The notes under the pieces were generated by a model. It made no database searches and had not been told where the DNA came from. It saw nothing but the letters and a program-made list of their open reading frames with translations. Positions 39,178-51,472 of a DNA stretch of 64,000 bases are shown in pieces; the stretch's first letter is position 1, and each line of letters opens with the position of its first letter. Source of the DNA: Trichuris trichiura (Eukaryota; Nematoda; Enoplea; Trichinellida; Trichuridae); assembly GCA_037903355.1 (NCBI GenBank), contig JBAJFE010000055.1, positions 62,001-126,000 of the forward strand. Direction: 5' to 3'. A program made the position numbers and the translations under genes.

Positions 39178-39630
39178 TATTCTTCAAATCATTGATCGGT
39201 TACAGTACGCTCTACTCTCGACTCACTGTCGGCTAAGTGTTCCCGCCTTCCACGTTAATTATCCGCGTGATGTCTAAGTGTAAAAAAATAGATCCTTTTG
39301 GAATGTTTGTTAGTTCACTATGCCTACCTGAACTTCGTATGCTAATTAGAACGGCGCTTTTTAAATCGTTTCATTATTTCAGCTTCCGAGTAGCATTTTA
39401 CTGCTGCGAAAGTGGCGGTATATTTCTAGTTTATTGTCATGAAAGTTCAACCGTCTTCCTTGTTGTCCACTTATGATTAGTCTACAAAAAACGACTGCTA
39501 CGCTGGTGAAAGAATTTTTTAGCATATGCTAATTTTTATTCCATTTTTCCCGCTGCGAAGAAGTCGCAAATTGAAGTTGCGTAACTCGTTTTTTTTTTGT
39601 ACAGTAACTTTAATAAAATGCAGGTTCAAA
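39178..39630. other. intergenic, 3' side of MSP gene 1
   Basis: Short ORFs only. A long T-run and the sense ATTAAA of MSP gene 1's 3' end lie at 39580-39620. Confidence 0.4.
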
Positions 39631-40427
39631 TTATTCGGGTTTCTTTTGCTTGCCGGGCGAACCATCATGGAAGACGTTGCTCTTTAGAAAAGCCATCTGA
39701 ATATGTTTTTCCAAGTTCTTTTGGGGCGTTCGCGATGCGTTCTAGTTTCTTTATTTTTCGTTGGGGGATGTTTTTTCTTCAGCAAGTCGACCCTTACATA
39801 CTTTTTGCGGGCTTTGTGCTCTTTAGAAGCGCCTGATCGTTGGATGCGCACTTTTCTTGCTGCTCTTATAGTCTGTTTCGGTGAAGAAGGCGGTTTTTGC
39901 GGCACTACATAGTCTCCCGTGTTACATTTATCGCTTACGTAAGTTGTTTTTGTTGGTGCTGGTTTTGGGTTGTCGTACGTATGACCTTTGAAGAGATATT
40001 CGTCGTCGGTTCGTGTATTGCTTTGAATGCTGTCAGTCTGCTCAATAGTTCGTTCCCTTTGAGTCTCTTTGAAATGGACTTCCACCGTTTTTTCGAACCA
40101 AGAGTCAGCTCTTTTCCAAAAGGCGGCTGGACTTCCGCTCGCGTCCGAAACTACGGCGTACAAAAAGCGCAATCGTTCGGTGCGTTCTTCCCAAAATAAT
40201 GGATTGTTTGTGGCCCAACAAAAAACGGTCAATTGGAGACTACTGTTAGGTTGAACGAAAAAGTGTGGCAAGTCGACCGTAATATTCGGATCGCTGGTTT
40301 TCACTTTAAAAGCCGTCGCTTCATTGCCTTCATTCGTAATGGACAGAGCAGCTTTCTGTTCCACTCCGCAAGTCGTCTTGAAGTTTATCTCGATGGGTTT
40401 CACATTTATGCTAGCTCGACGAGCCAT
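39631..40427 (-). CDS. MSP-domain protein 1
   Basis: ATG at 40427: MARRASINVKPIEINFKTTC, with the major-sperm-protein fold signature ('L/ALSITNEGNEATAFKVKTSDP', a hydrophobic strand TVDLPHFFVQPNSSLQLTVF, and WFEKTVEVHF at the domain's end, about residue 118). A hydrophilic tail rich in Lys, Arg, Thr and Pro follows. Read without splicing it stops at 39684 (WLF*). If an intron 39797-39697 (TAT|GTAAGG ... ATATTCAG) is removed, the frame continues to 39631 and ends FHDGSPGKQKKPE, matching the end of MSP gene 2. MSP proteins polymerise in the sperm cytoskeleton; MSP-domain proteins with tails also act as membrane-contact or signalling adaptors. The role here is inferred only. Confidence 0.75.
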
Positions 40428-41709
40428 TAGCCGATCGTTTGCTCATTATGCAGCGAATAGATTTTCCATCAAACGCTCATTGGCATTTCCAACTTGCTTG
40501 CGGAAGTAGACAAAGTTTAGTCCAATAAGAAGCTTTTAAGTTTTGCCTCATTTGCATACTTTAAAGCGAAATTTCGAATAGAAAAAAATCTCTTCCTGCA
40601 GCTTGTAGAAGTCAAGGGCCAACATTTAACAGATGACGTAATTTTTTACCCTCAACAAACTGTGCTATAGGGAATCAACAGATAAGAATACAGCAGATAA
40701 CGAGAGCCGAAGGTACTCGATATTTTGAATATTCAAAATTTCGACCTTTAGAATTTTGACCATTCGCTCGCGCCTTGTTTATCTTTGTTGAACGTTTTAA
40801 CATTAATATACAAAAGGTTTCGAATAGTTTTCATTTGTAGCGGGCGCGATTGCCCTTGTTACTTAACTATCAAAAAACGATACGGTACAATAAAAACCTA
40901 TCTATCCAGTACTAGTACGGTATTTCGTTGTTCTCCGACTTGCGTGCGAAATAAAGTGGTTGCGTAACGCTCTTACGGTTCTGTTAAACATTAAATGAAT
41001 GGAAAAATATGCATCTTTTCATTCCGCGGAACTTTCGGGATTAACAGCGTCGACTGAAAAAAACCAACAATGCCCAAGTTAAACGTGGTTCAGACGAGTT
41101 TAAGCGGACAAAATTTCCCTCCTAAAGCCAAACAAAATCAGTAAGAATAAAAAGGTAACACTGTAACAGTATAAGTAGTTTTAAAAAAGCAAATAAAAGT
41201 AAAATTCGGAAAATCAAGTTTCTATTCTACTCATCGCTATCGCTTGTATTGTTTTTATTATTTTTTAAGACTTTTACCGCCCTAACGTTGAAGTTGCGAG
41301 GTGGCAGTTGGTTTTTTGCTCAGAGCGCCCACTTGGCGGGCTGCGTCGAAGTCGAGTTTTCTCGAAAGTTCAAAACGTGTTTTTTTCGCCCTGATTTCGC
41401 GCGAAGTATGCAAATGTGGCGCAGCTCGCGTTAGTATTTTGAAAATAGCTATTTTCGACAGCCCTTTTTTGTAACGGTGACTTCGGCGCGCTTAAAACGC
41501 GAGCAATGGGAACGTTGAATAAAGGCCGTTTGCGAGTGACGCGTATTGGCCCTCTGCCAACACATTTTGAAATTGTTGGACATATTTATTATTTAAAAAT
41601 ATTCCGCCGCCCCAGTTTTCCTAGCGAGCAGCCTACTTTTCAGCTTGATTGCTTGTTCGTAATTGGCGCCTTTTTTTGTACAGTAACTTTAATGGAATGC
41701 AGGTTCAAA
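40428..41709. other. intergenic between the two MSP genes
   Basis: AT-rich, with short ORFs. The last ~60 bp (41650-41709) are the 3' flank of MSP gene 2 and match the 3' flank of gene 1. Confidence 0.45.
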
Positions 41710-43071
41710 TTATTCTTGTTTCTTTTGCTTGCCGGGCGAACCTCTATGGAAAGCGTTGCGAACTCTTGTTTTCCAACCAATCATTTCGTCACGCAATTCC
41801 GACTGGTCCGGCGTTTGTAGTTGCTCGTCCGGCGCCTCCAATGGGGCGTTTTGCAAGCTGACTCCGCCCTTCATAGTTTTTGCAAAGTTTGACGCTGTCT
41901 GTTCCTTCGAAAGCACATTTCTGGGTGATTTTCCGACTGGGTCCGTTGACACTTGTTCTTTTGCGTATCCTTTGCAGACTTGTTGCTCTTGACCGCCGGC
42001 TTCCGCTTTTTCGGGTGCGCACACGTTCAAGGGTGGTTTGTCGGTCGGTTGGACTGACGCTTGCTCTTTTACGGTCGCTTTTGAAATTTCCCGCTCCATT
42101 AGCTTGTCTTCGCAACGGGTTTTTAACTTTTCGTCTATTCTATTCGTTTCGGCTTGCCTCTTGATTTGATCTTGATTTTCAGGTAACTTGTTATCGTACA
42201 CTTCCACGTTTCTTATATTTTGCCGGTTTTTGTCATCGTTTTCGCTGGCGATGACTTTCTTCATCGACTCGTAAGCTTGTCGAACTTCCGTAATTCCTTT
42301 CGTTCCGCTTTCAGCTTCCTTTTCGCCTTCCGTTTGCTTAAACTGCTTTTCCACTTGTTCTACGCTTTTGAATACGTTCTGTTGAGCGTCTGTTCTCTTA
42401 TTTTCGTATATTTCCTTTTCTATTTCCTTCACTTCAACCGCCAACTTTTGCGCTACCTCAGTAGTGCTTTTTGGTTTTTCCTTTTCGCATTGGGCAACGG
42501 CCGCTTGGTCAATTGCTTCCTTTTTGCCGCTTTCTTCCGGTTTTTCAATTTTTATGTCCGTCTTCACTTGCGGCTTATCCTTTTTGCCTTCCTTTACTGC
42601 TGCGTCGGCAATTTCTCCTTCTTCTTCTTTTTTCCTGATTTTTTCCGAAGGCTTAACGCAAGTTTTATCGTCCGCCGGCACTTTTGCTTTCGCCTGTTTC
42701 ATTCCGGGCGGTAAATCCTTGAACTTTACTCTTACCTCGATTTCGTGCCAACTCTTTTCGTGCTCCCAAAGCTTTTTTAAGTTCGCGTTCTCCGCGTTGA
42801 CGATGACGTAGCAAAAGCTGAGGTGATCGTGATGCTTAAGCGAGCACATTCTTCCAACCGGCGTGCATATGATTTTCAACACTTTCGTCGACTTTGCTTT
42901 CACGTAGAAGTAGATGGCGGTAGCGCCCACATTTGCATTTGTCGTTTTCACCTTTACAGCTACGGTATGGTTACTTGGGTTGGTCAAAGACAAAGAGCTG
43001 CTTTGCTTCCATTTGCAAGGTGAGTAGAACGACAGTTCGTGCGGCGAAGCGGTCAGGAAAGCCGTTTTAGT
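41710..43071 (-). CDS. MSP-domain protein 2 with long Lys/Glu-rich tail (5' end not found)
   Basis: Open on the minus strand from 43071 to the stop at 41710 (about 453 codons). The start shows MSP features: FLTASPHELSFYSPCKWKQS, then SLTNPSNHTVAVKVKTTN, then SKVLKIICTP and WHEIEVRVKFKDLPPG, so the domain covers about residues 5-125. The remaining ~320 residues are highly charged and rich in Lys, Glu and Gln (EKEIYENKRTDAQQNVFKSV and similar), probably disordered or coiled-coil. The tail ends FHRGSPGKQKKQE, shared with gene 1. No ATG precedes the MSP start in frame before a TAA, so a short first exon is likely upstream. Confidence 0.75.
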   Translation of the reverse strand, partial: TKTAFLTASPHELSFYSPCKWKQSSSLSLTNPSNHTVAVKVKTTNANVGATAIYFYVKAKSTKVLKIICTPVGRMCSLKHHDHLSFCYVIVNAENANLKKLWEHEKSWHEIEVRVKFKDLPPGMKQAKAKVPADDKTCVKPSEKIRKKEEEGEIADAAVKEGKKDKPQVKTDIKIEKPEESGKKEAIDQAAVAQCEKEKPKSTTEVAQKLAVEVKEIEKEIYENKRTDAQQNVFKSVEQVEKQFKQTEGEKEAESGTKGITEVRQAYESMKKVIASENDDKNRQNIRNVEVYDNKLPENQDQIKRQAETNRIDEKLKTRCEDKLMEREISKATVKEQASVQPTDKPPLNVCAPEKAEAGGQEQQVCKGYAKEQVSTDPVGKSPRNVLSKEQTASNFAKTMKGGVSLQNAPLEAPDEQLQTPDQSELRDEMIGWKTRVRNAFHRGSPGKQKKQE

Positions 43072-43455
43072 TTATTCTCGCCTTTTGGCGATTATGCAAA
43101 TATCGACCGCCGAAGTTTCCTTCAGCTATTGTTTCAACGAAGAGCTTTTGTCCTGCAGCGCAGCGCCCTCTGTCGTTCGTTTAAACCGTTTTGCTTGCAA
43201 ACATTTTAAAGCCCTTTGGCTCAGCGAGTTTAACGCAAAAATTATACCCTCTCCGTATGGCGTCAATAGGAAAGGTCATTTGCATAATCTTAAGCTAAAA
43301 AAATGGATCTTTCTAAAACGAATTCCCTTTCCTCAGCGTTAGACGCTAAGTAGTTTCTTGTCTATTTTTGGATTTAAAATATGTAAATTGATTAATACTT
43401 TTCCGCGTTTTCGACAACAATACCGCAAGGCAATAGTGTATGCAGTTTGTACCTT

Positions 43456-43537
43456 CGACGAGGGTGAGATTCGAACTCACGCGGGGAAACCCCAATGGAT
43501 TAGCAGTCCATCGCCTTGACCACTCGGCCACCTCGTC
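43456..43537 (-). tRNA. tRNA-Ser (anticodon GCU)
   Basis: 82 nt on the minus strand with acceptor stem GACGAGG/CCTCGTC plus discriminator G, A box TGGCCGAGTGG, anticodon loop ACTGCTAAT (GCT), an extended variable arm (TGGGGTTTCCCCGC), and B box GTTCGAATC. No intron and no encoded CCA. The long variable arm is the hallmark of tRNA-Ser. Confidence 0.97.
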
Positions 43538-43930
43538 TGTAGAACATTTCATCCATTTGATTAATGGTTCTGCTACGCCAGACCACTTTCCATCTTGCTA
43601 TGACGTCATATGGACGCTGAAGAATTTTCCAGAATTCCGGATGAAGGCATGCATACCGTACGTCGTTTGATCACCCTTACTGAAGCGTCAAATTATTAAT
43701 TCGGCCAGATAGATAATAAGGCGGTTTTCTTCGTTATCAGATTTTTAAACGATGCCTTTATTTGTCACTCATCGATAAGCGCAGTAAGGTGGCGTCAACT
43801 TCTGCTTTAAAATCTCTCTTTAATTATGCAAATGACTTTGCCACTTGGCGATAAGCTTTGGGTGACAGCTTGATTGGCAGACAGTCAAGACGCCAAGCCG
43901 GTCTTGTTCAAAGTCTTTCCGTTGAAGAAG
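43538..43930. other. upstream region of GT11-like gene
   Basis: Contains octamer ATGCAAAT at about 43826 within AATTATGCAAATGAC. The frame of the downstream gene is open back to about 43874 without an earlier ATG. Confidence 0.4.
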
Positions 43931-45071
43931 ATGGCTGAAATTTACATAATAAAACCGGCCACTACGATGGATATGTTTGGCGCCGGAGAACCGCTATTTC
44001 TTGCTCGCATTCCCCCTCGTCGAAAAAGGATGACCGCGTGCAGCTTGATCAAAAAACTATTGACATTCTTGTTTACCACTTTGGGCGCTTTGATTACTTA
44101 CATGCAGATATATCATCAAGCACCATCACCATCAAGTAAACTTTTCTATGTCTAAACCGCGCTCCGTTTTTCAGCGTAAGTTTCGTACGGAACTCTCTTC
44201 TTTGTGTCTCACTTTGAAATAATCGCTTAAGTTGTCGATGCTTTGCATTTTTTTAGGGAAAGAGCGCTGCGGCGCTATAGAAGTTAGCTGCCCGCTAGAC
44301 GACCCTGCTGCCATTATATTCCAGTACGCCGCCTTGTTGGGTATCTCTTCTTTGAATAACAAAAGACCAAAGTTCAACTGCGCCGACGGATACGAATGGT
44401 TGAGGTCACACTTTCGCGCCGCCAGTTTTGACGCCGATGTTCAAGTAATGCATACGGAAAAGTTCGACCCCGCGAAAGACCAATGCTGCCAATTCAAGGA
44501 AGCTTTGTTGAATTTGAAATGCGAACGCAGCGCCATCATTAGACACAGTCTGAGGTCGTTCTTGTACTTCCAAGATCAGCGCGAAAAGATTCGTCGCGAG
44601 TTGGCGCCCAAAAATTTGAATAGTCACTGCCAGCCGCGCAACCATTCCTTAACGGCGACCGATAAGGAAGCGGAAGACGACTGCGTAAGAATTGGAATTT
44701 ACATGCCGTGGCGTCACCCGCCAAACGAATCCAATGTTCAAATGGAAGCTCATTTTCTTGGAAAGGCGATTGACCACTTTCGAACTTACCACAACGGCAG
44801 TTGCACGCGATTCATTGGCATTACGGATGCGATGACTTACACATCGCATAATCTTAACTTTGCAAACATCTCCGTCGAGCCAATTGCTTCCACGTCCGTG
44901 AAATTGTGTATTTTAAGTCGAATGAGCGGCCTTATTATTAGCGGTGAAGGCTTGAGCTGGTGGGCAGCCTATCTGTCCAATGGGCGTATCCTTTATCCCA
45001 GTTTTTTTTGCCCGGAGGATTTGTGCTCTTGGAAAGAGTTTTACTTCCCTCCGGAATGGATTCAAATTTAA
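43931..45071 (+). CDS. GT11 (alpha-1,2-fucosyltransferase-like) type II membrane glycosyltransferase
   Basis: Exon 1 43931-44135, intron 44136-44256, exon 2 44257-45071; 339 residues. A short basic cytosolic tail precedes one membrane anchor (LLTFLFTTLGALITYMQIY, about residues 43-61), the layout of Golgi glycosyltransferases. The lumenal part follows GT11: PAAIIFQYAALLGISSLNN (family 'GN..FQYA.L'), FIGITDAMTYTSHNL (family 'F.VTSDD..W'), LCILSRMSGLIISGEGLSWW followed by AAYLSNG (family 'L......I.S.STFSWWAAYL'), and an ending FYFPPEWIQI like GT11 C-termini. The donor-binding motif HxRRGD is not conserved: the corresponding strand reads IGIYMPWRHPP. The reaction in family members is fucose transfer from GDP-fucose to galactosides; activity here is doubtful. 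Confidence 0.75.
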
Positions 45072-47005
45072 TTTGAACCAACCGTTGCCTAGTAAAGTTA
45101 TCATAAGGACGTAAAACCACAAAAGCATATTGACAACAAAGGTGAAGTATATTTCTTTTACTTTTCAATTGCATGTTAGATTAGGACACTCCATGATAAG
45201 CGTCTCGTTGAAATCTTTTTCGGTAAAATGAAGGACGAAAACATGCCCCTATTTGGGCAACTCGAACGGACTGGAATTAACGCCAATCGATGTAGCCTAC
45301 GGTTAAATATATTTTAATTGATTTTCGGCCACTGCGCGCCTCTATAATTACGTAGTGATACCCCGCGAAAGTGTTTCGCGTAATGCAAAGTCTTTGCCAC
45401 TGGCAAATCCATTACCAAATAAGCGCAGATTAAGTGGTTTTGTTCTCAAATGGCAAGTTCAGCTTACGGCATAAACAATGTTTTCAAATGTTTGAACGTC
45501 CGCAAGCAATAATTTAATCTATTGGTCAGAAGAGTGCGTTGTTATAACGTTCTGCTTTGCAATAGTATCCAGCACTCAACTGCTAGGAGAAAATTGATTA
45601 GATAAAAGCTTCTTTTATACGTTGAGCTTTTCCCTTAAATAGAAAGCATCGTGAGTTGGCGGCTCGATCGCCTGCCCTTAAAGCGTAGGCATTATATGTA
45701 ACCAGGCCTTACAAGGCAATGCAGAAGGGCTGAAGGGGGGAGGATTCTCTAATCAGCAAAGTTGAATTAAAAAATACAAAGAACGCGCGGGAATTTCACC
45801 AATCTATACGGGTAAGCGGTAAATGCTTACTAAAGCAAAAATTTAAATATTGCGCAGAATACCCGCATTCGAACCGCCTCAGCTCTAAGCGTATACAGGA
45901 CGTCGTTTGCCTCTATTTTGGCGCGTAAAATATTCATCACTTCCCTACTATTTTAGACGCATTCCAACAGTGCCATCGAGCCTATACATTTCTGTCATAA
46001 ACTCGCATAAATCTTACGCGACGTCACTAATGGGTAGGACCTTACGAAGCTGCTCTGTTAATGGCGTAGGTAATAGTCGAAAAAGTATTTAAGAATGCAC
46101 CTTATTTCGTAGATGAATACTTTCGCTATTAAAACATTGCGCAAAACCAAGTTCACTTACCATCTGCTAATTCTTAGGCGGAACGGTCGTTGTAAAGTTG
46201 TAAAAATTCAAATTCAAATTCTTCGGTAATTAGATACTATTACTGTCGAGTAGTATAATAGCATTAGTACAATCATTTTCGCTTTTGCTATTATTTCGGC
46301 AGCGTAAACGCGATGCAAAAAAATAAACTGTTAAGTTTTGGTTAACATTTCGGTCATCTTAGCAAACACGCATCACAACGCGCGCTTACGGTGCGTCAGT
46401 ACCGTGATTCTCTACGTTAATTAGCAGCAACAAAATGGAGCAATTTTTCGCGCCGTAATTTCAAGCAAAATGCGTACGCACCCTTTCGCATAATGAGAAA
46501 TTGTCTATAATTAATCCAGCGCGTTTCTGAATTATTTTCGAGATGGAAAATTCCGTCAGCGTCATCCCGAGTCGTCCGTACACTTTTAGCGCCTTCAAAT
46601 AAATCGCGGGAAGAATGAGCTAACAGAAAAGCTATCTTTGTATCGTTGTTCCATTTCTCTTCACGTACAACCGAACAACGGCTTGCTGGCTTGTTACAAG
46701 TTGAAAATTCGCTATTTCAGTAATGAGACAAAAATAGAGCGTCGTTTGTTGAATACGCTTCAACTTAGTTAGTCGAATGCATTCCAGAGGCTGTATATAT
46801 TTTTTATCCGCAGCCAAAAGTGACGAAAGCGCGTTTAAATTCAGGTAAAGCATTTTTTTTCTAAATTATCCAAGCTAAAGTCATTAGACTTGTTGAACTC
46901 GACGGCGCCCGAACGTGAGGAGGTACAATGGTTCTTTTTTTTTTAAAAAAAGGTAATTATACCGCGCATAGGCGGCGGCGGGATCTGCCGGGCAGCAACA
47001 AACGT
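45072..47005. other. intergenic, no recognised gene
   Basis: AT-rich, with short ORFs only (longest 45907-46092 plus and 46632-46853 minus). Confidence 0.45.
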
Positions 47006-47245
47006 CTAACAGTTCAAGGCAACAAAAACCGGTCTAAAAAAGAGCAATAAGATATCCTGCGCTGCTTTAAGACTAACTGCCAAATTCTTGTCATTAGCGA
47101 ATCGGTCGGCATCCCTTTTATCCATTTTTTTTGACAATTCCTTCTCCGACCGACCTAAACTCGCCGGGTGGTCGACTTCGCCAACTGGCAGCACCACCTG
47201 ATCATTTGTCTTTCCGAACTTAATGCTTACGGCTGTTTTGGCCAA
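47006..47245 (-). CDS. hypothetical 79-codon ORF
   Basis: ATG at 47245: MAKTAVSIKFGKTNDQVVLP, then VGEVDHPASLGRSEKELSKK and a charged middle, then a hydrophobic end (AAQDILLLFFRPVFVALNC). Codon and amino-acid balance look like a true exon. The last ~15 residues may be read-through into an intron or UTR. No family recognised. Confidence 0.3.
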   Translation of the reverse strand: MAKTAVSIKFGKTNDQVVLPVGEVDHPASLGRSEKELSKKMDKRDADRFANDKNLAVSLKAAQDILLLFFRPVFVALNC

Positions 47246-47894
47246 TTTACGTTACGTACATATTTTTTCTTGACTGCAATGATCAAGTTTTCGCTTTCGC
47301 TAATGACGCAACAATTCTACAGCAAGAGCTTACTGTAAAGTTGTTGTCCGAATGAAATTTGAATTGCCGACGCTAAAACTATCGCAATGCCGCCTATTGG
47401 CTGTCAAGCTATTAAGATGCACATAAACCACCATTTTATCTTGACAATTAACAGGTTGAATATTTTTTTAATTGCTTTCTTTAGTTTCGGTCGGTAAATG
47501 ACTTAAGATAAGGAAAAAATTGACTTTTCCTATTTTATAAGATTACGGTAGATGCGCAGGTTCGTTGAGCATAGCATTGTCGCCGTTGAGCGCTGGGCGG
47601 ACAGCTAACGCTGCCGGAGCGCGACTGCAATGGCGCCGTTAGTCAGGTCAAGGATGACCACGACCGGTGCACATCTGGCACGACAAATGACCGCCGACGG
47701 ATCGGCAGACCGGACAACATCTGCTGTCGAGCGGTCACGTGTCGTTCCGGCCTGCAAATAGAGCCTTGACCGACTGTCGCGCGGGAGCACCGCATCGTCA
47801 TCAGCGGTGGCAAAAGTGATGGACGACGACAGATTCTGGAGCAAAAACTAATTAACCGCCTCTTGGACGATAAACGACAGGCTGAGCAGCGTTG

Positions 47895-47918
47895 GTCGTC
47901 GTCGTCGTCGTCGTCGTT
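47895..47918. repeat. (GTC)n microsatellite
   Basis: Eight GTC units in tandem. Confidence 0.9.
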
Positions 47919-48780
47919 CAAGGGTGCGGCGACGACGGAACATTGGGCCATCGATCGCTTTGTCCACCCGCCTTGCTTCGAGTTCAACAGCTTACGAGCA
48001 AAGAGCAACGCAAGGCAAATAATATGAGGAAATATTCAAAACGCGCGAACAAAACCGACCAATCCGCTATTGGACTTATGCAAAAAAATTAGCATTAACA
48101 CTGGGACTTATGCAAATTTCCATTCGGCAGTCATTGTTGAAAGTGATAAAAAAACGACGCGCAACATTGACTAATTTGCATTTTTAGCGTAGAATATGCA
48201 AAAAAGTCGGGAAATCAACTGGCCGGCAGCGGCTTATTGGACGCCAGCGATTGTATGGAAATTTTTTGATCGCTTAGCCACTAGTGGCGCCCTCTATGCT
48301 CGGCAAGCTAACGCGCGCTCGGCTGGCGGTTACAAAATAAAAACGGTGCCGAAGGATGCGCGCGCAAACTTAAAGAAGCTTAAAGTTCGCTGGACGACCA
48401 CAAATTCGACATGCCTAATGACATCGCGTGCGAACGATGATCGAAAGGGGAGACGAAAAATAATCGCGGCGCGTCGACGACGCGTTGCAGCGCTCGAATA
48501 AAAGGTGCTCAAAAAGAAAACGCGCATTGGCAATAGCTCAACTGCGCGCCACCACACAATAGGATACGCGCTGGACAATGGCCGGCCGTTCCGGCGATTA
48601 AGCAAAGAAAAATTCAAAATAACACTCCCCTTCATTGCGTCTTAATAGAACTTTGTACACACGAACGATAGCCGTAAGAGAAAAAGCTAAAGAGTATCGC
48701 TCAAGAGCGAGCGACGCTATGCAGTCGGCTGCCAAAACTTTACTTAAATAGGGCTACCTTCTTCAAAGCCATATAACAAC

Positions 48781-48963
48781 AGAGGGAGAAAGAGAGAAGA
48801 GAGAAAGAGAGAGCTGAGAGGGAGTGAAATGACCTTACAGAAGCCACGTAGATGTTCGTGAGCAACGTTAACTCGTACGCAGTGTAAAACGGGGCTTGAG
48901 AAGAGAGAGAGAGATGGAGAAGATGAGCGAACGAAAGATCAAGACAGAGAAAGAGAGAGAGAC
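48781..48963. repeat. GA-rich microsatellite tracts
   Basis: Imperfect (GA)n/(GAAA)n runs at 48781-48822 and 48899-48963, in the presumed 3' flank of the bHLH gene. Confidence 0.8.
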
Positions 48964-49025
48964 AGATAAGAGGGATGAGGGTAGGCGAAAACCAGCAACA
49001 ATCGCCTTAAGACTTGCGTTTCGCG

Positions 49026-51393
49026 TTAGCCCGCCAAATGGGACACATCGGATGGATAGCAAGTGGCTGTCGAACTGGAAGATACAGCGGGTATAAGATG
49101 CAGCGAGTCCATACGATGACCAGTCGGTATCATACTGCCCATATGTAGGCTAGGCTGAACGGCCAAATGTCCGCTGGTCAATTTGACGTCAGTTCCAGCG
49201 ATCTTCTCCTCCTCGCGACGTTTCAGGTGAGCAGCTTTGGGATTCAAGTTGCGCTCGCGGACCTTAACGGGACAAAAAACAAAAATCTTTTTAAAAAAAC
49301 GCCGAGAGCTAAATTTTAAAAAAGTACAATATAAAGACTGGCAAGCATATACTCTGTTGCCGTCCGTAACGGCAAGCGAACAACAAACAAAATTTTAAAC
49401 CGTTACTATTATTAGGAAGCCTGAGACGGACCTGCTGTTCGAGTGCGGTGATCACTGAAACGGCCTGATGGAGGATACCCAATTTTGTTTGAACCTTTTC
49501 GGCGTTCAAATGCATCGAGCACATTCGACCCAACTCTTTGAACGCCTCGTTGATGTCCCTTACGCGAACTCTGAAAAAAAAGCATAACGATGCCTCATAT
49601 GCAAATTAATCTGAGCGTACCTCTCCCTAGCGTTGTTTGCACTTCGTCTATCGCGTTCTCGACGTTCTTTGTCCTCTCCGTATTCTTCGCTATCGGTAGG
49701 CTGACCCCTGTTACGTTTTTTGCCGGCGCTGACGGACCTCTGAGAATGACTGGGCCGTCCGTGGTCGCCAGCATTCAAAAGACGCAGGTCAGACCCATCC
49801 GTAGCACCGCCTCCGTCGCTTGTTGTGGTCAAGTCGGAACCAGCATTGCTACCGCTAAGATCCGGCGTTGGAACGCCGACTAGACCCTGATACAGGCCTG
49901 GACTGTCGATACGGCTATCGACAAGCATACCGCCGGCAGTGGACTCGTCCAGCGGCGGCTTAGCCTACGTAACATCAACAGAGAGAGAGAGCTCATAATG
50001 GCTTAGCGTACAAATACTGATCTACCTGCAATATAGGAGTGCTTCTGTCACCACCACCACTACCTGGACATACGGCCGGTCGATTGAGCGTAAGCGACGG
50101 CTTTTGGGTTGAAGGAATGTGGATCGCGTCCACGCCGGCTCCACGAAGCATATAGCTGTCCAAGCGTTCAGCCACATCTTCCGCGGTCGGCTGACCGCCC
50201 TGAAAAAAGAAAAAATTGATGCTTACAAGCTTTGGCAACTGTAGGCAATGGTAGATGGCCTGCTACTACTACTACTAAGGAGCTGTATGTTTGCATTTGG
50301 CAAGCAAACAGAGTTACCACCGTCGCACACCGCCTTTTCTGGTCTCAAGTGTCAACAGTAGCTGCGACACAGCGGCAACATTGCACCGCTAATAGCAGCT
50401 GGCCATAGTACACGTGCTTAGAAGGATGTATACACTTTTGCTTACCAGTGAATACATGCCAAGATTGCGATAACCTAATGAGTCGGTAGCCGCGTTGGAT
50501 AGCACTTGACCGCCCGAGTCCGCAGCGGCAGCAGCAGCAGCAGGCCAGGAGAGCTCGCTTGCATTGACAGATAATTGATCACTGTATATCTGTGTTTAAA
50601 AAAAAAAGAAGACTTTAAAGGAAGTTGATAAAGATAAGAAGGAACGCCTACGGAAGCCAATGCTTTGCCCAGAGCGTCTCCCGTCTGCGTGGGATGCAAA
50701 CCGCTAAAGGCAGCGGCTGCTGCCGGCAGGAAGGGAGCCTGAATTGACGAATTGAACTTGATAAGATTCTGTGATCCCATAGGCGTCAGCTGGGACAAAT
50801 CGGACACAAGCGGCGAAGGCAGTACTCCGCTATAGGCAGCCGGACCGCCCGTATCCAGTACGGGACCGTAAGGGTTACCCGGCAGAGCGCCAGCTGGATT
50901 CAGCATGCCCGTAGCGCTCCAGTAGTCTTGTGCGACAGACTCGCCTTTGAAAAAAAAAAGCAAATTTTTTCAAGCAAAAATCCTTCCCCTCCTTTGTCCT
51001 TACCATTGCCACGATAGTAGTCCAGCGGTGAGCAGTTTATGGGCGGCGCCTTGCCTACGAATTGTCCTTGCTGCATTCCAATATTGGCGGCGCTTGCGCT
51101 GGACGATGCTGCGCCCGGTTGGAACTAACAAAGGGAATAAAAATGGACAACGTTAGCGGCAAGACGAAATGCCAACAAAGGCGACGTGCTGACCCTTCGC
51201 TTTTGCCCATCAACGAGATTTTCGCCAAGCGATGGGTAGCTCGCGGTGGCGTCACGAACCTAAACAAAAGAAACCATCTTACGGTCAAAGAGCCAATCAA
51301 CGTTAGAACAATGGCAGCAAGTCGTCGTACCGATGAATCGACGGAAGTGAGCCCGTTCCATAGTGGGGCCGTCGCGATCGGCACCTCGGACAT
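49026..51393 (-). CDS. class I bHLH transcription factor, E-protein (Daughterless/TCF12/HLH-2 type)
   Basis: Exons (minus): 51393-51331, 51124-51004, 50944-50652, 50589-50446, 50199-50026, 49964-49621, 49570-49432, 49262-49026; 504 residues, in phase. The bHLH spans the last intron-rich part: basic region [20 protein letters not shown], helix 1 [10 protein letters not shown], loop [12 protein letters not shown], helix 2 [20 protein letters not shown], followed by [18 protein letters not shown], the conserved E-protein tail. The N-terminal two-thirds are Gly, Ser, Pro and Ala-rich, as in E-proteins' activation domains. E-proteins bind CANNTG E-boxes, as homodimers or as partners of tissue-specific bHLH factors. 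The first exon ([20 protein letters not shown]) is chosen by phase and donor only; a different start is possible. Confidence 0.92.
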
Positions 51394-51434
51394 GACCGAA
51401 CGTGGCGTTGCTAAGCTTTCGATATTGTGGAATA

Positions 51435-51472
51435 CTGAAGAAGAAAAAAGAAGAAGAAGAAGAAGAAGAAAA
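51435..51472. repeat. (GAA)n microsatellite
   Basis: GAAGAA run just upstream of the first E-protein exon (in its 5' flank or UTR). Confidence 0.9.

Larger units (their letters stand above)
47246..49025. other. intergenic with simple repeats
   Basis: Contains a (GTC)n run at 47895-47918 and purine-rich GA tracts at 48781-48822 and 48899-48963. ORFs at 47605-48008 (minus) and 48196-48501 (plus) show biased composition and no similarity. The right part is probably the 3' UTR of the E-protein gene. Confidence 0.45.
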